From Favolaschia claudopus (Eukaryota > Basidiomycota > Agaricomycetes > Agaricales > Mycenaceae), in contig JAWWNJ010000007.1 of assembly GCA_037176885.1 (NCBI GenBank), positions 1,054,001-1,118,000 of the forward strand: a stretch of DNA of 64,000 nt, read 5' to 3'. A program made the translations under genes and the position numbers. Positions 44,516 to 54,364 of the stretch are shown here, piece by piece. Positions within the stretch are counted from its first letter, which is position 1. Each line of letters opens with the position of its first letter. A model generated the notes under the pieces. The model did no database searches, was not told the DNA's origin, and saw nothing but the letters and a program-made list of their open reading frames with translations.

Positions 44516-45308
44516 TGTGAGCGATTCAATGTTGGTTTCGGACAAATCACTTCAAGTACTTGATTCACGCCACGAGGATCTCGGCGGCGTGTCTTCAGGA
44601 GTCCACCGTCTCCTTTACTTCACTTCCCAATCTCAATCAAAACAACCCACCCTTCCTTCCCTTCCCTATTCTGCACCAACCTCGCGACTACCACCGCCGC
44701 CCTACTCGCGCCACTCACCTGCATCTTCCGTCTACGCATCCACCGGATCATGCTTCCGCCTTCTCCTCTCGACAACTTGACAAGGTCTTTTGCACTTTGT
44801 AGTCGATGGGCAGGGACAGGATTCGTGAGCTTGATCTGTGACGATCATGCGAGCGATAACCGCTGTACGAACGGAGTTGTCGGCTTTGAGGTCAAGGGGT
44901 TTGAGCAAGAGGGTGGACTGTGAAAATAACAAATGGGTGAAGCAGAAAACATATCACCACGAATCGGCCACGAAACGACGTACCAACGCGACTCGACTAC
45001 GACTTGCCAAACTCCATCTCCCAAGTCTGTAGTCCGTACCGGCGTCCAGTACCGGTAATCTTGCGAGAGTTCGAGGACTTTGGTAAGCGTTTGCAGGGGG
45101 CTCGCGGTCGGTGGCTCAATGATCAGTCAGTTTGTCCCTGCTTGTGCCCATCAGCACTTTCTTCCCGCTCCTCCATCGAGCCCGCTTGCAACCCTTGGCC
45201 TTCAGAACTGGACCTCATACTAGTAGGTGCAATAGTTGTCGTCAAAACTTCTCTTGAGCAAGGGAGGTTGTAGGTACTCGCCGTTCCTGCCGTCTGCACA
45301 CATCTCGT

Positions 45309-46010
45309 ATGATACGTTCGGTGCTCCGCAATCCTTACCGTGTCTCTATCGCGTGCGGTTCTCTTCTTTACTTCTGATATTTGACTGACTTACTCTCCAT
45401 GCGATTAGACGCAGTTTTTCGACGACTGACACCCTTTGCATCGATTTCAATGCCACCTCAAAGAGAAGTGGCTATGAAAATGACGGCGAAGGCACTATCT
45501 ACAGCGCTGCATTCGTCAAACAAACGGACATCGCCCATTTCACTGACTCCCCCCGTGACGCACCAAGCATACAACGTCTTCTGGCCGCGACTGCTATGAA
45601 GCTGGGCTACACAAAACATCCCGCGCGTCTTCAGAGTATGTACGAGCCGTGTACTCGAAGCGGTGCCTACAATGTGTTCTGGATGGGGCGTTTTCATATT
45701 GAGAAGTACATCTCCAACGGTATGAATGCAGTCGAATTGCTCCTTCTCCATCTTTGCTGATGTTAGCACAGAGGCTTATCTACACGACGTGTTAGAACAG
45801 TTTGAGCTGGCCCGCGCTCCATTCATATGCGAATGCGGCACGAAGCATCGCAAATTTCATCGATTTCTGGGATCAACGCATTGGAACCATGCCCTCTCCG
45901 CTGGCCTTCAATCGCTCGGGGTCAGGGCGTCGAAAATTTGGCTTCCCGCGAGCTCTTCGTCTCTTTCGCCGGGGATGCGCGACGCGTACGAAATCATTTG
46001 CAAGTCGTGA
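45309..46010 (+). CDS. GIY-YIG / T5orf172-like protein, right TIR copy
   Basis: Exons 45309-45352, 45415-45719 and 45772-46010 give 195 aa (introns 62 and 52 bp). The motifs match the left copy: EGTIYSAAF, AMKLGYTKHPARLQSMY, EAYLHDVLE, then CECGTKHRKFHRF and a conserved C-terminus ending EIICKS. Exon borders agree with the left copy although many residues differ. The gene is read outward towards the right end of the transposon. Both copies are open, which argues for selection on the protein. A DNA-nicking or DNA-binding role is inferred from the superfamily; catalytic ability is untested. Confidence 0.6.
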
Positions 46011-46234
46011 GCGAGCCCGCTGCGCCTAATGCAATGCTCACTTAGCTTTCTTTCTTGGCCGCTAGATTTCACTGTAACTACTTTATCTTCTACTTACTTG
46101 CTTATTCCCCTTGTAGTTAGTTCGTTCAGACTTAGACTACGTAGTACTTAGCGCATACGCATACCAATGGCCTTTGAATGTTATGATTTCTTATATAAAT
46201 TGAGTCAAGCTTCTAGCTACAGCTGGGCGGTATG

Positions 46235-46657
46235 TCACGCTGCAGCTCAGCTGTAGCCGAGCTGCAGCTCAGTTCAGGACGTCCCAAAACAATAAGTTTT
46301 GGGAACCGTTTCGGGAACGACCAAAACGGTTGCCCAAACTTTTTGTTTTCGGGCCCCCGAAACCGTCGCCAAAACTTTTAGTTTTAGCAACCATTCCGGG
46401 GGCCCCAAAACAATAAGTTTTGGCGCTCCCGAAACCCCTCCCAAAACCAAAAGTTTTGGAAAGCATTTAGGTGCGTCTTATTGTTTTCCTTTCGGACTTT
46501 CGGAAACCGTTGCCGAAACTTGATGTTTGGGGAACGGTTTTAGTTGGTCCTTTACTTAACGTTTTTGTAACAGTTTAGGGCCAACTTAATTTGTTGCCAA
46601 AATTTAAAGTTTTTCTTTCAATTTAGGAGGGTCCTAAAGTACGGTTTTTGCCGAGTG
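46235..46657 (-). repeat. Subterminal repeat array, right
   Basis: This is the inverted copy of 18950-19380: AAAACTT/TTTTGG units, CAGCTGCAGC palindromes, and CCGAGTG at the outer edge, 65 bp short of the true border. Confidence 0.75.
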
Positions 46658-46722
46658 TAAGTCGACACGATTTGCTTCGGGATGTAGGTCGGGCCAGCCG
46701 AAAGTCCGCTTTTTTCGGTGTG

Positions 46723-46725
46723 AGA
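46723..46725. other. Target site duplication AGA, right
   Basis: It follows CGGTGTG and pairs with 18278-18280. Confidence 0.75.
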
Positions 46726-47174
46726 GGTGAGCGATCTCTGGATCACCCAATATATCCCACGACCCACCCCCCCCAGAAAAGGCAATGATCATCAGTTGCC
46801 ATCAACCATCACCGCAAGCAAATTGTCCTTTCTACGACGTTTTCGCGTCCGCTGAGGCTGCCAGTGGGTAGATTGTTCTCAAAGTAGTCCTACTACCCTA
46901 CTATGGCCCTGCTTCCTTTATTTTCAGCAAGAAATTCAAGACACCCAGGCACTAGATAATTCTATTATTAGCACGACTATACAAAAGAAACGAAAAAACT
47001 GCGAATAACCTTGCTGAGGGTCAGCAAATGTTACTTCCCTCAGCTACCATTCCACATTTTGCCTCAGACTCAATTTTCCTGCAAATACACCGCGAGTTGG
47101 AAGAGATCAGTGGGAGATCACTGATCTCGCTTATGCCGACATCAAATTGACAGATCCAGAGATCGCTCACCTCT
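46723..47174. repeat. Inverted pair marking the transposon's target
   Basis: 46723-46744 (AGAGGTGAGCGATCTC...) is a perfect 22-bp reverse complement of 47153-47174. The right copy continues into GGTCCCGAC, whose partner is the left flank of the transposon (CCGACC before AGA). The transposon therefore landed in one arm of a small inverted-repeat structure. A further hairpin (GAGATCAGTG/CACTGATCTC) lies at 47103-47128. Confidence 0.75.
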
Positions 47175-47860
47175 TGGTCCCGACAGGCCCGGTCAAAGTC
47201 ACGATACTGTCATGACCATGATGCTCGTAATCTTTCTCCCACGCTGTTCCGTCTCTCATCCCGATTTGTACACCGCTGCCTTCACCTTCTTTTACACTCG
47301 GAGATGTCAGAGCCACCAGTGCCAGGTCAATCCTGGAGTCTATGCCTGACCGAAGATTTACGGTACCTTGAGCGATGTCGGCGCTCACACCAATACATCT
47401 GGAGCAGAACTGGAAATGTCTTGTTTGCAAGCACGGAAACTCTCCGGGTTTTAGGACCTCGCCAGTCACAGCCGTACGCTTTCGCGGCATCCCTCGACTC
47501 CATCCAAGGGCAAACTGAACGATCTCAGACTAGCGGACTGCGCTGAATCATGACTCCGACTCCGGAGAATCGGTAACTCTGTGGGTTGCTGAAGTGGGTC
47601 GCATTGGTGTCGCTTCGTCGGAATACGACCGGGTAAGCGGCTAATCGACGAGGTTCACAATGACATTGCTCAGCCAAGTCTCAGTGCGCAGGCGGCAAAC
47701 TTACCGGCCGGGTACGCGTGTCAGCAAAAAAGCACGGGCTGACAAAAGCCGAAATGACTCATCGGCTGGCTTTCGCCTCTTTTGTCAGCTGGTAATCGCA
47801 ATCTTTCCGAGAGTTTCTATCCCGTTCATCCGCCACGTACTAAGCTTGTGCCGATGCGAA
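47175..47860. other. Intergenic region upstream of the cyclin gene
   Basis: No gene supported; it leads into the cyclin promoter. Confidence 0.4.
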
Positions 47861-47861
47861 C

Positions 47862-47870
47862 GTATATATA
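47862..47870 (+). promoter_or_regulatory. TATA box of the cyclin gene
   Basis: GTATATATA lies about 55-60 bp before the ATG at 47925. Confidence 0.5.
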
Positions 47871-47924
47871 CCAACATGGATTTCGCTCTCAGGTCCCGAC
47901 ACCAAGTCTCCAACCCAACTGACA

Positions 47925-49000
47925 ATGGACTCCCCCGCCTCCTCTAGCTCTTCTGGCTCTCCCGCCTCCTACAGCTCATGGAGTCCTAGCTCAAGCTCAT
48001 CTCACAGCAGCCCTGTGCACCCGGCGTCCCTCGTTGACCCCGCATTGCACTCTCCCGAGCTCATGCAGCTCGTGGACATCGATCTATCGCGACCAGTAAT
48101 CAGTAAGTCTATTTCCCTACATCCGCAAATACTTTATCTCATTTTTCTATTTCTGCAGACTACGTCGCAAGATCTGTAATCGAGACAGTAAATCATGCCT
48201 TCGACCGCCCGTCCACATTCCGCTCTCCTGCCTCCTACAAATTCCCCTCCTTCGTCTCGAGCATCATATCTCGCGCCGAAATCACCCCCGCCACCCTCCT
48301 TGTCGCGCTCGTGTACATCACTCGTTCCAGACGCCACCTCTCCATCGCACTGGAAGAATGGGCTCTCGAGCGTGTCTTCCTCGGCGCCCTCATCGTTGCC
48401 TCGAAATACACTCAGGACTCCACTCTGCGAAACGTCCACTGGGCAATGGTAACACGTGTTTTCGGCCAGGGCGACATCGGCCGCATCGAGCGTGAGTTCC
48501 TGGAGGTCCTCAACTGGGAGCTCAGCGTCACCGAGGCGGATGTCTTGGCGCATCAAGAGCTCTTGGACAACACCCTTCCTTTGATGCCGGCGACGAGAAA
48601 GTCAGTGGATGAGATCGAGGTGCGGAAGTCTGCGCAGGTGCCTGTGCCCGTCGTCCCCGACCTGGAGCCCTCTTCCCCGCACTCCAGCGTCGGATCCGCT
48701 TCCCCGCGCACTCCAATATCACCGTCCCCCGCCATCCCCATCGACGTCGACATGGAGGAGGCGAAATCGCCCACCGTATACGAACCCTCCCCCCTCCCGG
48801 CTTCTTCGCCTTCCCCCTCCCCTCCATATGCGCCGCTACCGGTCGCAGAACCAACACAGCCGGCGAAGAAGCGCCGTTGCCCGCACGCACACAAACCCTC
48901 CTCTCGCCCCAGTGGCGCCAAACGCTTCCGCGACTTCCTGCATGTCTTCCAGCCGCATAGCCATATGCTCCTGCATCACGCTGTCGACGTCGCGGCGTAG
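47925..49000 (+). CDS. PHO80/PCL-type cyclin
   Basis: Exons 47925-48102 and 48159-49000 (56-bp intron) give 339 aa. A Ser/Pro-rich N-terminus is followed by a cyclin box at about residues 60-165: DYVARSVIETVNHAF, LLVALVYITRSRRH, RVFLGALIVASKYTQDSTLR, NVHWAMVTRVFGQGDIGRIE and REFLEVLNWELSVTEADVLA. The spacing and the YITR/ASKY/NWEL motifs match Pho80/Pcl cyclins that partner Pho85-type kinases. The C-terminal half is disordered, Ser/Pro-rich with a basic patch (AKKRRCPHAHKPS). The likely role is targeting a CDK in phosphate, morphogenesis or cell-cycle control; partner inferred. Confidence 0.85.
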
Positions 49001-49566
49001 GCGTTGATCCATGCTCACCTCATCGTGTCGCATTTTTGCGGTCATTTTTTCGATCCGCGCCTTCATCAGGCGCCTTTCGACAACCACTATACCTTCCCAT
49101 ATGGGAAGCAAACAAGCACGCAGGCTTCTGCGTGGCCCTTCGAAACCGCTCCTGGGTGCAGTCAGCTGTACGCCTTGTGTTGGTCGGTCTTTGGTCTGAA
49201 TGAAGCAACCCCCACTTGATATCGAAAAGAACAAAACATTGTATACTACACAACAATAGCATATATACATACATTCATACACTCATTGAAGTAGAAGCAT
49301 AGTAGTTAGTTATATAAAGAGTAACCTCACAATCACAATCATTACTTACCGTCAAATGAAAACAACCCCTTCTTCATATTATGCATCAGAAACTCGAATG
49401 ATCCTGCAATGATCCTGCTTTGACGCGCGCTCGTCATGATGGTCGACAAAAAATCGTCTCGCTCCATATGGATACGGGCCGCCCAGATGTAAGCAACACG
49501 TTGTAAAAGCCGAAAATGATTTCGTTGCCTAATTGGGATGCTAGGAGTACTTAAGTGGTGGCGGTG
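49001..49566. other. Intergenic region with one exon-like stretch
   Basis: On the minus strand about 49530-49372 reads RVAYIWAARIHMERDDFLST then MTSARQSRIIAGSFEFLMHN, followed by a GTAAGT donor. It may be an exon of a gene cut by Copia element 2, but no domain or partner exon was identified. Confidence 0.25.
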
Positions 49567-49571
49567 CGGTT

Positions 49572-49958
49572 TGTTAAAGTTGGGTGGCGGGGTGGAGCCG
49601 GTGCAGACGGAGAATGACGAGCGGGGGCGTTGGGGGTAACGAGCGTGGTATCCCGTCAATGCGGGAGTCTAGTAATATAGATAGTTAGCTCTTCACTCAG
49701 CCAGGATGTTGGGCAGAATAAATGTATTATGTACCTAGTAATATAGATAGTTACTAGGAATAAGATGAGTATGGTGTAAGTAAGTAAATGAAAGACAGAC
49801 GCACGCTCTTCACTCAGCCAGGATGTTGGGCAGAATGAAGAGCGGCGTGTTCGGTACGTAACACTATATACTGAATATTAACCGACGCGTAGCCCGCACG
49901 CCGTCAGCGCGTACGGGCCCGAGCTCCGTCCGACTTGCTCCGAAACCATTTCTTAACA
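49572..49958 (-). repeat. 3' LTR of Copia element 2
   Basis: 387 bp, identical to 54365-54751. It contains two copies of a CTCTTCACTCAGCCAGGATG unit about 120 bp apart and two copies of CTAGTAATATAGATAGTTA. Confidence 0.93.
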
Positions 49959-49969
49959 CTCCCCCTCAA
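49959..49969 (-). other. Polypurine tract of Copia element 2
   Basis: TTGAGGGGGAG lies directly before the 3' LTR in element orientation and overlaps the stop codon of gag-pol. Confidence 0.65.
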
Positions 49970-52900
49970 GTCGCGCGGAGTCCCATTGATTCACGGAAGT
50001 GGTGAAGCTTGACGCGGGGGAGAGCCTTGGTGAAAATGTCGGCAACTTGGTTGTCCGTCGAGACGTAGAGTACGACGATGATTTCCATCTCTAGCGCCTC
50101 GTTGACGTAGCGGTAGCGGATGTCGATATGTTTGTTGCGGGGGTTGACGAGACCGCTGCGAATGAGGACAATGGTGCCCTGATTGTCGCAGTGAAGTGGG
50201 GTAGGGCCGAGCTGAATATCGGCGAGCTCCCCGATGAGATTCCGTAGCCAAGTTACTTCGCGCGCAGCGCTTGCGGCGGCGATGTACTCGGCTTCGGTGG
50301 TGGACAGCGCAATGATTGGCTGCTTGCGGGATGACCAGGAGATGGGGGCGCCGTCGAAGAGGAAGATGTTGCCAGAGATGGAGTGGCGGTCGGGGTGAGA
50401 GGCGTGGTCAGCGTCCGTATACCCGACTAAGCCGGAGTCGTCCAGTCCGAAGGTGATAGCGAAGTCCTTGCTCCCGATGAGGTAGCGAAGAACACGCTTG
50501 GCGGCGTCCCAGTGGATGCGCTTGGGCTTCGACATGAAGCGCGCGAGGAGGGATACGGCGTAGGCGATATCCGGGCGGGTGCCGATCGCTGCGTACATCA
50601 GCGAGCCGATGAGCTGCGAGTACTGCGAGAAGTCGGCCTCGTCGTCGCTGGCGCTGTCGTCGTAGAGGTTGACGTGAGGGTCGAGAGGGACGGTGAGAGG
50701 GTGTGCCTGGGTGAGGTTGAACCGTTTAGCGAGGGTGTCGACGTAGGCGCTTTGCGACATTGTGATGCGTCGCGCAGCGCGGTCGCGGCGGATCTCGAAT
50801 CCGAGCAGCCAGCGGACTGGCCCCAGGTCGGTGATCTCGTAGAAGGCGGCGATTTCGCGCTTTACAGCTGCGCACGCCGTCTTCGAGTTGGAAAGAATTT
50901 TGCTATCATCGACATGAATGCCAATGATGATTCCAACCTCGCCGTCGAAATAGAAGAAAACGGCTAGATCGTATGCGCACCGCGTAAACCCCAGGCGCTT
51001 CACCAGAAGCGCCACAAGCGTCTTGTACCACTGCCTTCCCGCCTGCCTCAGCCCGTAGAGCGCTTTGTGCAATAAGCACACGAGGCTTTCGTACCCGGGT
51101 TTCTTGAAACCTGGTGCCTGCTCCATGTAGATAGTTTCTTCGAGGTCGGCGTTGGTGTACGCGCTAGAGAAGTCGATGTTCTCGGCCTCGAGATCGTATT
51201 TGGCGGCTAGGGCGAGCAAGAAGCGGAAAGTGGCGAGGGTCATGGTGGGAGATGCAGTCTCGGTGAAATCGACGTTGTATATTTGGCGGTGTCCGCCGGC
51301 GACGAGTCGAGCTTTGTAGGACTTGACGTGGTTGTTTTCATCGCGTTTGCGGCGGAGGACGAAGGAGCAGGGAAGGACGTTCGCGTCACGGGGGCGATCG
51401 ACTAATTCCCACGTGCGCCGCTCTTCCAGCTTTGATACCTCTGCTTTCATCGCTGTCTCCCACTGCTCGCTCTCTGGTCCCGCACGCGCCTCACCAACCG
51501 TCGGCGAATCTCCGTCCATCGCAGCGTACGCCGACAACGGACGTTCATCCCCGGCAAATGCGGCACGCGTCGCCATGAAGGCAACGGCGCCGTCAGACCA
51601 ATTGCTGCCTGCAAATGCGGCGCTGGCTGAGGAGTCGCTGGACGCGGGACTCGGCGGCACAATACTCGTTGGTACCTGTGCGGCACCGCGTCCACCGGTA
51701 GATCCGACGCCTTCGTCGATCTCGCGGAGCCAGCGCGACTTCTGGCGCGTACGCGTTCCGCGCGTCGACGTTTCGGGCTCGGGCGAGAGTTCTGGTGGAG
51801 GAGGAGGGATGGAAGGGGTGTTTGGGGCAGCGGCTGGTGTATCCGCGGGTGCTGCAGGTGCGTGTTGAGTTGTGGGAGGAATTTCTGGTGCTGATTTATT
51901 TGAAGGGACCTCGGGGGCTGCATTTGATGGTGCAGCGGGCGTCTTTGAAGCGTCGCGAGCGCTCTCAACACCCAACTCCCCCTCGATCGCGACATCCGGG
52001 AAGGTAACGTCCTCGGACTCCCCCTCGAATCGCACATTCCTCTCGACACTAATCTTACGCTGCTCGGGCCAGTAAATTCTGTAGCCCTTCGCGTTCCCGT
52101 CTATCCCCACCCACTTGCAAGGCTTCGCCTGTATGTCAATTTTCGACGCGCCTTCAAGCTTTACCCACACGTTCGCGCCGAATCGCCGGATAAGCGACAG
52201 ATCGGGTTTATTGCCCGTCGCGCGCTGGTGCGGCGTTGAGCCAACGGTTTGCGCGGTTTCCGTGCGATTGCGGAGCCAAGCGGCGTGCGCGACGGCCTCA
52301 AGCCAGAGGAATCCAGGGAGGCCGGCGAGGTGGAGCATTGCGCGGCCGTGCGCGAGCAGCGTCTGCAGGACGCGCTCGGCTCTGCCATTTTGCGCAGACG
52401 AGTCGTGAACGGTTACGCGATGATGCGTACCTTGGTTTTTGAGGTACGTTTCCGTTTCTGTGCTCGTAAACTCGCCGCCATTATCTGTTCCCCATTCCAC
52501 GAGGTAGGTTGCACCGCGGTGGACCTTTGCCCACGCCTCGTACTGCTTGTACGCGGCGAACGCTTCGCTTTTCTGCCGCATACCTGTCACCACCACCTCA
52601 TCTGACTTATCGTCAAGAAAAACGACAAAATACCGCTTGTGACCCAAGGACTCTTTTGGCGAAGGTCCCCAGGTGTCGCTGAAGGTGCGGCCGCCGTAGG
52701 TAGTCGCGTTCGGGCTGGAGCGGGTTTGCGGGAAGGGCTCTCGCTTGAGAATACCCATCGCGCAACCTTTACAAAAACCCGCCTCGTCGCCGGTGAGCTT
52801 TATTCCAGTAACGAGACCGTTTTTAATCATTCTCTGCAGTCCGCGAATATCAGCGTGACCCATACGGCAATGGAATTCGTGCAAGGTGAGTGTCGTCGTA

Positions 52901-54360
52901 GTCGGATGGGCGGCAGTCATTGCGATCGGGTGTGGGGTGGGGGTTTTGGAGGCGTGTACCTCGAGCACGGGGTATAACCCATTGCGTTCCTGTACCACAA
53001 ATATGGGTGTGCGGTCAGGTTGGAGGATATGAGCGCCGTCCTTCTCGAAGTGTACCGCAAGACCGGCTTTCGTCATGCGGCTCACTGAGATGAGGGTAAG
53101 GGGCATGTCGGGCGCGTGAAGAACATCGACGAGGACGAGCTCGATGGTTCGTCCTTGATGACGGACGGTAATGGGGACTTTACCGCGTCCTCGGGCGTAG
53201 AAAACGCGGTTGTCGGCTGATCGGATGGCGATCGGCTCGACGTCGCGAAGCTCGATGAAGCGTTCGCGGGTGGGGCAGTAGTGCTGATTTGCACCAGAGT
53301 CGATGACGGCGGTGAAGCCGCGGGAGACGATGCCCGCGTCCTCGAGTTTGGTGAAGTCGGTAGCGACGTCGGTGGCGGCAGTGAAGGCAAACGAGAAATT
53401 CGCGTTACCTCCATTGTTGTTGTTGTTATTGCCGTTGCCGCCGCCGCCGCCATTCCTAGACTTGCCGCCTCGTCCTCGTTTCCCCTTTCCGGGGCGCTGC
53501 CAATCCTTAGGGCGGGTCCCCTCTTTTCCGCCACCTTTTGACCAACAGTCTCGCTTCCAATGCCCCTTCTTACCACAATTGTCACAGGTGTCGTTTGGAC
53601 CCGCTGCGAGCGCCGCACCGCCGGTTGGGACGGTTGCTCCATGAACCGCTATGTCGTCGCGTGCGATGTTACGGATTGCTGCAATGAGCATGTCGGCAGT
53701 ATAGAGGGGAGGGGTATTGATGGGACTGAGCTGGGTCGCCATCTGACGTATGGATTCTGCATTCGTAAGTATGGCGCGGACGTTGGTGCGCCAGCTCTCT
53801 GGGAGAAGATGAATTACGATGCTTTTCTTCTCAGTGTCTTCCAGAACGCCGCCGGCGCTAGCGTGTTCGGCGATGAGGAGGTCGAGCTGGTCAAGGTAGG
53901 GGCGGGGGTCGCTCTCGGAGTCGGGGCACTTGAGCTGGTGCATGCGGTCGACGAAGGATTGAGCGTGAAGCTCCCCCTGGTGCTGATATAATTTGCACAG
54001 GGTATTCCATGACTCCAATGCGGAGGTATCGTTTGCGATACGGACCTTGTGGGTCTCATGGATGGATTGAAAAAGGAGGGTGCGTATCTTTTCGTTCTGC
54101 TTCTCCCATTCATCCAAATCCTCATCATACTTCACAAGCGCTTTCAGGTGTGCCTCCTGGGCGGCTGCGTCAGCCTTGTCATCGAGAGTGGGCTGTTTGG
54201 GCGCAGTCGCCCGCCCGTTGATGTAACGGGCCTTCCCCATGCCCGTGATCTGCGACTTCAGCTGGGTTTTCCAGGTGACGAAGTTTTCGCCACGTTGCCC
54301 GAGGATGGGCAACCTGATGCGCGCTGGCGCATAGTCGTCGTCGTCGCCACGAGAGCCCAT
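49966..54360 (-). CDS. Copia gag-pol polyprotein, intact
   Basis: This 1464-aa protein has Gag with the CCHC knuckle C259-X2-C-X4-H-X4-C272 and a Gly/Asn-rich linker. The protease motif DSG is at 354-356. The integrase zinc site includes H497, H502, C530 and C533, with cat. D562, D626 and E662 (35-residue spacing). A Pro/Ala-rich spacer precedes the RT, whose active site is HVDD (GIHVDDSKI), and the RNase H (YTDADHASHP). No frameshift. ATGGGCTCTCG is the first ATG after the LTR and overlaps the expected primer-binding site. The reading frame alone cannot show present activity. Confidence 0.95.
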   Translation of the reverse strand: MGSRGDDDDYAPARIRLPILGQRGENFVTWKTQLKSQITGMGKARYINGRATAPKQPTLDDKADAAAQEAHLKALVKYDEDLDEWEKQNEKIRTLLFQSIHETHKVRIANDTSALESWNTLCKLYQHQGELHAQSFVDRMHQLKCPDSESDPRPYLDQLDLLIAEHASAGGVLEDTEKKSIVIHLLPESWRTNVRAILTNAESIRQMATQLSPINTPPLYTADMLIAAIRNIARDDIAVHGATVPTGGAALAAGPNDTCDNCGKKGHWKRDCWSKGGGKEGTRPKDWQRPGKGKRGRGGKSRNGGGGGNGNNNNNNGGNANFSFAFTAATDVATDFTKLEDAGIVSRGFTAVIDSGANQHYCPTRERFIELRDVEPIAIRSADNRVFYARGRGKVPITVRHQGRTIELVLVDVLHAPDMPLTLISVSRMTKAGLAVHFEKDGAHILQPDRTPIFVVQERNGLYPVLEVHASKTPTPHPIAMTAAHPTTTTLTLHEFHCRMGHADIRGLQRMIKNGLVTGIKLTGDEAGFCKGCAMGILKREPFPQTRSSPNATTYGGRTFSDTWGPSPKESLGHKRYFVVFLDDKSDEVVVTGMRQKSEAFAAYKQYEAWAKVHRGATYLVEWGTDNGGEFTSTETETYLKNQGTHHRVTVHDSSAQNGRAERVLQTLLAHGRAMLHLAGLPGFLWLEAVAHAAWLRNRTETAQTVGSTPHQRATGNKPDLSLIRRFGANVWVKLEGASKIDIQAKPCKWVGIDGNAKGYRIYWPEQRKISVERNVRFEGESEDVTFPDVAIEGELGVESARDASKTPAAPSNAAPEVPSNKSAPEIPPTTQHAPAAPADTPAAAPNTPSIPPPPPELSPEPETSTRGTRTRQKSRWLREIDEGVGSTGGRGAAQVPTSIVPPSPASSDSSASAAFAGSNWSDGAVAFMATRAAFAGDERPLSAYAAMDGDSPTVGEARAGPESEQWETAMKAEVSKLEERRTWELVDRPRDANVLPCSFVLRRKRDENNHVKSYKARLVAGGHRQIYNVDFTETASPTMTLATFRFLLALAAKYDLEAENIDFSSAYTNADLEETIYMEQAPGFKKPGYESLVCLLHKALYGLRQAGRQWYKTLVALLVKRLGFTRCAYDLAVFFYFDGEVGIIIGIHVDDSKILSNSKTACAAVKREIAAFYEITDLGPVRWLLGFEIRRDRAARRITMSQSAYVDTLAKRFNLTQAHPLTVPLDPHVNLYDDSASDDEADFSQYSQLIGSLMYAAIGTRPDIAYAVSLLARFMSKPKRIHWDAAKRVLRYLIGSKDFAITFGLDDSGLVGYTDADHASHPDRHSISGNIFLFDGAPISWSSRKQPIIALSTTEAEYIAAASAAREVTWLRNLIGELADIQLGPTPLHCDNQGTIVLIRSGLVNPRNKHIDIRYRYVNEALEMEIIVVLYVSTDNQVADIFTKALPRVKLHHFRESMGLRAT

Positions 54361-54364
54361 GACC

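Larger units (their letters stand above)
18281..46722. mobile_element. 28.4-kb CACTA-like DNA transposon with long TIRs and cargo
   Basis: The ends are CACACCGAAAAAA in inverted orientation, flanked by AGA. The terminal inverted repeats are about 1.8 kb (right 44929-46722; left 18281-20686, which includes a 607-bp foldback absent on the right). An inverted near-copy of the uninterrupted target at 47153-47181 matches left flank plus right flank with a single AGA, which fixes the borders. The interior encodes a complete Tnp2 transposase (36950-40803), a WD40 protein, five unknown genes, and one GIY-YIG-like gene in each TIR. Subterminal repeat arrays lie at both ends. It may be composite: a second CACTA-like end (CACTCGGCAAAAACC) lies 64 bp inside the right border, and an inner inverted block lies near 24 and 41 kb. 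Confidence 0.85.
44929..46722 (-). repeat. Right terminal inverted repeat
   Basis: This 1,794-bp block matches the left TIR in reverse. It contains the second GIY-YIG-like gene, the subterminal array and the outer CACACCG end. Confidence 0.88.

Noticed and set aside
18947..46660. TAA on both sides of CACTCGG as the transposon's true target duplication
   Set aside because: The inverted repeats continue outward for another 64 bp to CACACCG, and the empty-site relic proves AGA borders. The left TAA is the end of the foldback, so the match may be chance.
18281..46722. A Starship-type giant element
   Set aside because: No tyrosine recombinase (DUF3435) captain is present, and the long TIRs with a 3-bp duplication point to a DDE-type transposon.
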